The notes beneath the pieces were generated by a model. That model ran no database searches. It was not told where the DNA came from and saw only the letters and a list, made by a program, of their open reading frames with translations. Positions 22,412-23,494 of a DNA stretch of 23,494 nucleotides are shown piece by piece (position 1 is the stretch's first letter; every line of letters starts with the position of its first letter). The stretch is from the NCBI GenBank assembly GCA_018900975.1, contig JAHIFK010000065.1:1-23494 (forward strand), in the 5' to 3' direction. The position numbers and the translations under genes are program-made. This stretch comes from Methanobacteriota archaeon (GTDB lineage Archaea > Halobacteriota > Methanosarcinia > Methanosarcinales > Methanoperedenaceae).

Positions 22412-22663
22412 GCCTCAAGCAAACATCGTAATATAGCTTAAAAATCTAAAATAAACTCTATTAAGAGCCACAAATTAATCTATGGCAACTTATAAATTTT
22501 AGACATGATTTACAGGATTAACAGGATTGGATTAAAAATTTATCCTGTAAATCCTGTTATCCTGTCGAATCGGCGCCTCCGTCTGTAATTTTTTATGAAA
22601 ATAAGTGTTGGTTTTGCTTGAAATTTGAAAATAAAGAGTTTTATCGAATTTACCAAAGGCTCA
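22409..22663. repeat. Inverted-repeat element, copy B (3' end of ferritin-like gene)
   Basis: It starts with TGAGCCTCAAGCAAAC (22409-22424), whose TGA is the stop codon of the ferritin-like gene; 15 of 16 bases match copy A after lysA. GTTTTGCTTGA (22611-22621) and AGGCTCA (22657-22663) are complementary to its two halves. Between them lies an ACAGGAT-type palindrome (22512-22565). It is about twice as long as copy A. With its flank it fills the 264 bases between this gene and taw2; no gene is seen inside. Confidence 0.5.
22512..22565. repeat. ACAGGAT/ATCCTGT palindromic cluster
   Basis: ACAGGAT occurs at 22512-22518 and 22521-22527, with a partial GGAT at 22529-22532. Its complement ATCCTGT occurs three times (22542-22548, 22551-22557, 22559-22565). 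The halves fold into one long imperfect hairpin. Similar 'acaggattaacaggat' strings are, from memory, common intergenic repeats in many microbial genomes. Confidence 0.75.
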
Positions 22664-22675
22664 AATAAGTTGAAT

Positions 22676-23494
22676 TTAAAAAATCTTCGCATCAACCACC
22701 ACATGCCACACCCCGGGTGAGTATTTCTTGATCCTTCGCGTTTCGATGATCTCCACAGTTCTCCTCAGCTTTCCCGTAGCTTCAACTATCCTCTCGACAG
22801 GTCGTTGCTCCACAGCTTCAGGCACAGCCTCATGGAAATGAAGGATCCCGCCCGGCACAAGGGCGCGGATGCCGTGCTCGATATATTGATGTGCGTCCAG
22901 GTATCCCATTATGACCCTGTCTGCGATACCGCGCGGGGTTACAAGAGAGCAGTCTCCCTCAACGGGTTCAATAATATTTTCCACCCGGTTCAACTTTATA
23001 TTTTCCCTCAGATAACAGGATGAGACCGGATTTATCTCTATTGCGATAATCTTCTCTGGTTTAGAATGCACAGCCATAGGAATGGAAAAATACCCGATAC
23101 CTGCGAACATATCAACAACGACCTCACCTTTGCCAAGCCTGCTCATCCGCTTTCTTTCAGCAAGATTACCCTGCGAGAACATGATACTCATTGCATCGAG
23201 CTTGAAAAGGCACCTGTTCTCCCTGTGAATGGTCTCTGTCCTTTCCCCAGCAATAATTTCCCGTTCTGGCTGCCTCATCTGACCACTGATGCCTCTGTCG
23301 AGAAGCACAGTCCTGCAGCCAGGGTACATGGATAATAAGGCTTTTGCGATATCGTTTTTTCGGGTTTCCAGTTCTTCATGCAACGTTATGATAATAACAT
23401 CCCCGAGCAACTGCCATCCAGAAGGCAGGAGTTTTTTCTCATGCAGAGGTATATCGAGGATACTTCCAAGTGTTTTTTTCGGGATGTAGAATTC
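22676..23494 (-). CDS. taw2: tRNA(Phe) wyosine aminocarboxypropyltransferase Taw2 (partial, N-terminus outside window)
   Basis: The frame is open on the reverse strand from the stop (22676-22678) to the window edge, giving about 272 visible residues; the TTG near 23410 is internal. Taw2/TYW2 transfers the 3-amino-3-carboxypropyl group of SAM to C7 of imG-14 at position 37 of tRNA-Phe in archaeal wyosine synthesis. It shares a Rossmann fold with Trm5: FKLDAMSIMFSQGNLAERKR, VVVDMFAGIGYFSIPMA, IAIEINPVS, then IMGYLDAHQYIEHGIRALVP and GGILHFHEAVPE. The GYL..HQ and HFHE motifs follow the TYW2 pattern; Trm5 has an NLP-type motif there. Trm5 remains the main alternative. The gene is the left-hand end of a reverse-strand unit beyond the window. 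Confidence 0.8.
   Translation of the reverse strand, partial: EFYIPKKTLGSILDIPLHEKKLLPSGWQLLGDVIIITLHEELETRKNDIAKALLSMYPGCRTVLLDRGISGQMRQPEREIIAGERTETIHRENRCLFKLDAMSIMFSQGNLAERKRMSRLGKGEVVVDMFAGIGYFSIPMAVHSKPEKIIAIEINPVSSCYLRENIKLNRVENIIEPVEGDCSLVTPRGIADRVIMGYLDAHQYIEHGIRALVPGGILHFHEAVPEAVEQRPVERIVEATGKLRRTVEIIETRRIKKYSPGVWHVVVDAKIF

Noticed and set aside
22676..23410. Calling the right-edge methyltransferase gene complete with a TTG start at 23410
   Set aside because: The frame stays open to the window edge, and the residues encoded there (for example IPKKTLGSILDIPLHEKKLL) read as the continuing N-terminal domain.
1..23494. CRISPR arrays, rRNA and tRNA genes
   Set aside because: No regularly spaced repeats, rRNA signatures or tRNA-like folds with TTCRANY arms were seen in the intergenic stretches by eye.

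Overview
The window looks like a chromosome segment from a euryarchaeon, most likely of the Methanosarcinales type; a 'Candidatus Methanoperedens'-like (ANME-2d) relative is a reasonable guess. The basis is an archaellum motor operon, a group II chaperonin (thermosome), a form III RuBisCO, a wyosine-pathway enzyme of archaeal type (Taw2), a protein related to formylmethanofuran dehydrogenase subunit C, and TATA-box promoters placed about 25 nt upstream of start codons. The taxon is inferred, not proven.

Layout. (1) 1-5985, + strand: the 3' part of an archaellum operon, arlG(partial)-arlH-arlI-arlI-arlJ, with overlapping or closely spaced genes. Unusually, the motor ATPase gene arlI is present as two diverged tandem copies. 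(2) 5986-6710: an IS200/IS605-type insertion sequence with a Y1 (HUH) transposase and end hairpins. (3) 6799-8079: a SAM-dependent methyltransferase with an unassigned C-terminal half, followed by a 344-bp gene-free stretch that holds an IS605-right-end-like hairpin and the thermosome terminator. (4) 8424-10070 (-) thermosome subunit and 10302-11582 (+) lysA, transcribed divergently. (5) 11770-14727 (-): an apparent operon proA-proB-yqaA/DedA-like, giving the first two steps of proline synthesis plus a membrane protein. (6) 14873-15931 (+): a membrane-anchored, Glu/Pro-rich protein of unknown function. (7) 15938-17552 (-): form III RuBisCO overlapping a small three-helix membrane protein. (8) 17682-18895 (+): a 49-residue zinc-ribbon protein and a GXGXG (FwdC/GltB-type) beta-helix protein. 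(9) 19108-20834 (+): an ABC/RecF-type AAA ATPase translationally coupled to a TOPRIM-like (DUF4276-type) protein, a likely nuclease-type defence module. (10) 21021-22411: a YkgJ-type cysteine-cluster protein, a small basic ORF, and a bacterioferritin-like protein that lacks helix A. (11) 22676 to the right edge (-): taw2, running off the window.

Most notable: the doubled arlI genes with complementary motif changes; the ATPase-TOPRIM pair preceded by an 11-bp inverted repeat; two copies of a previously unlabelled inverted-repeat element placed exactly at the 3' ends of lysA and the bacterioferritin-like gene; a 9-bp palindrome between the divergent proA and 14873 promoters; and the truncated ferritin. 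No CRISPR array, rRNA or tRNA gene was seen.
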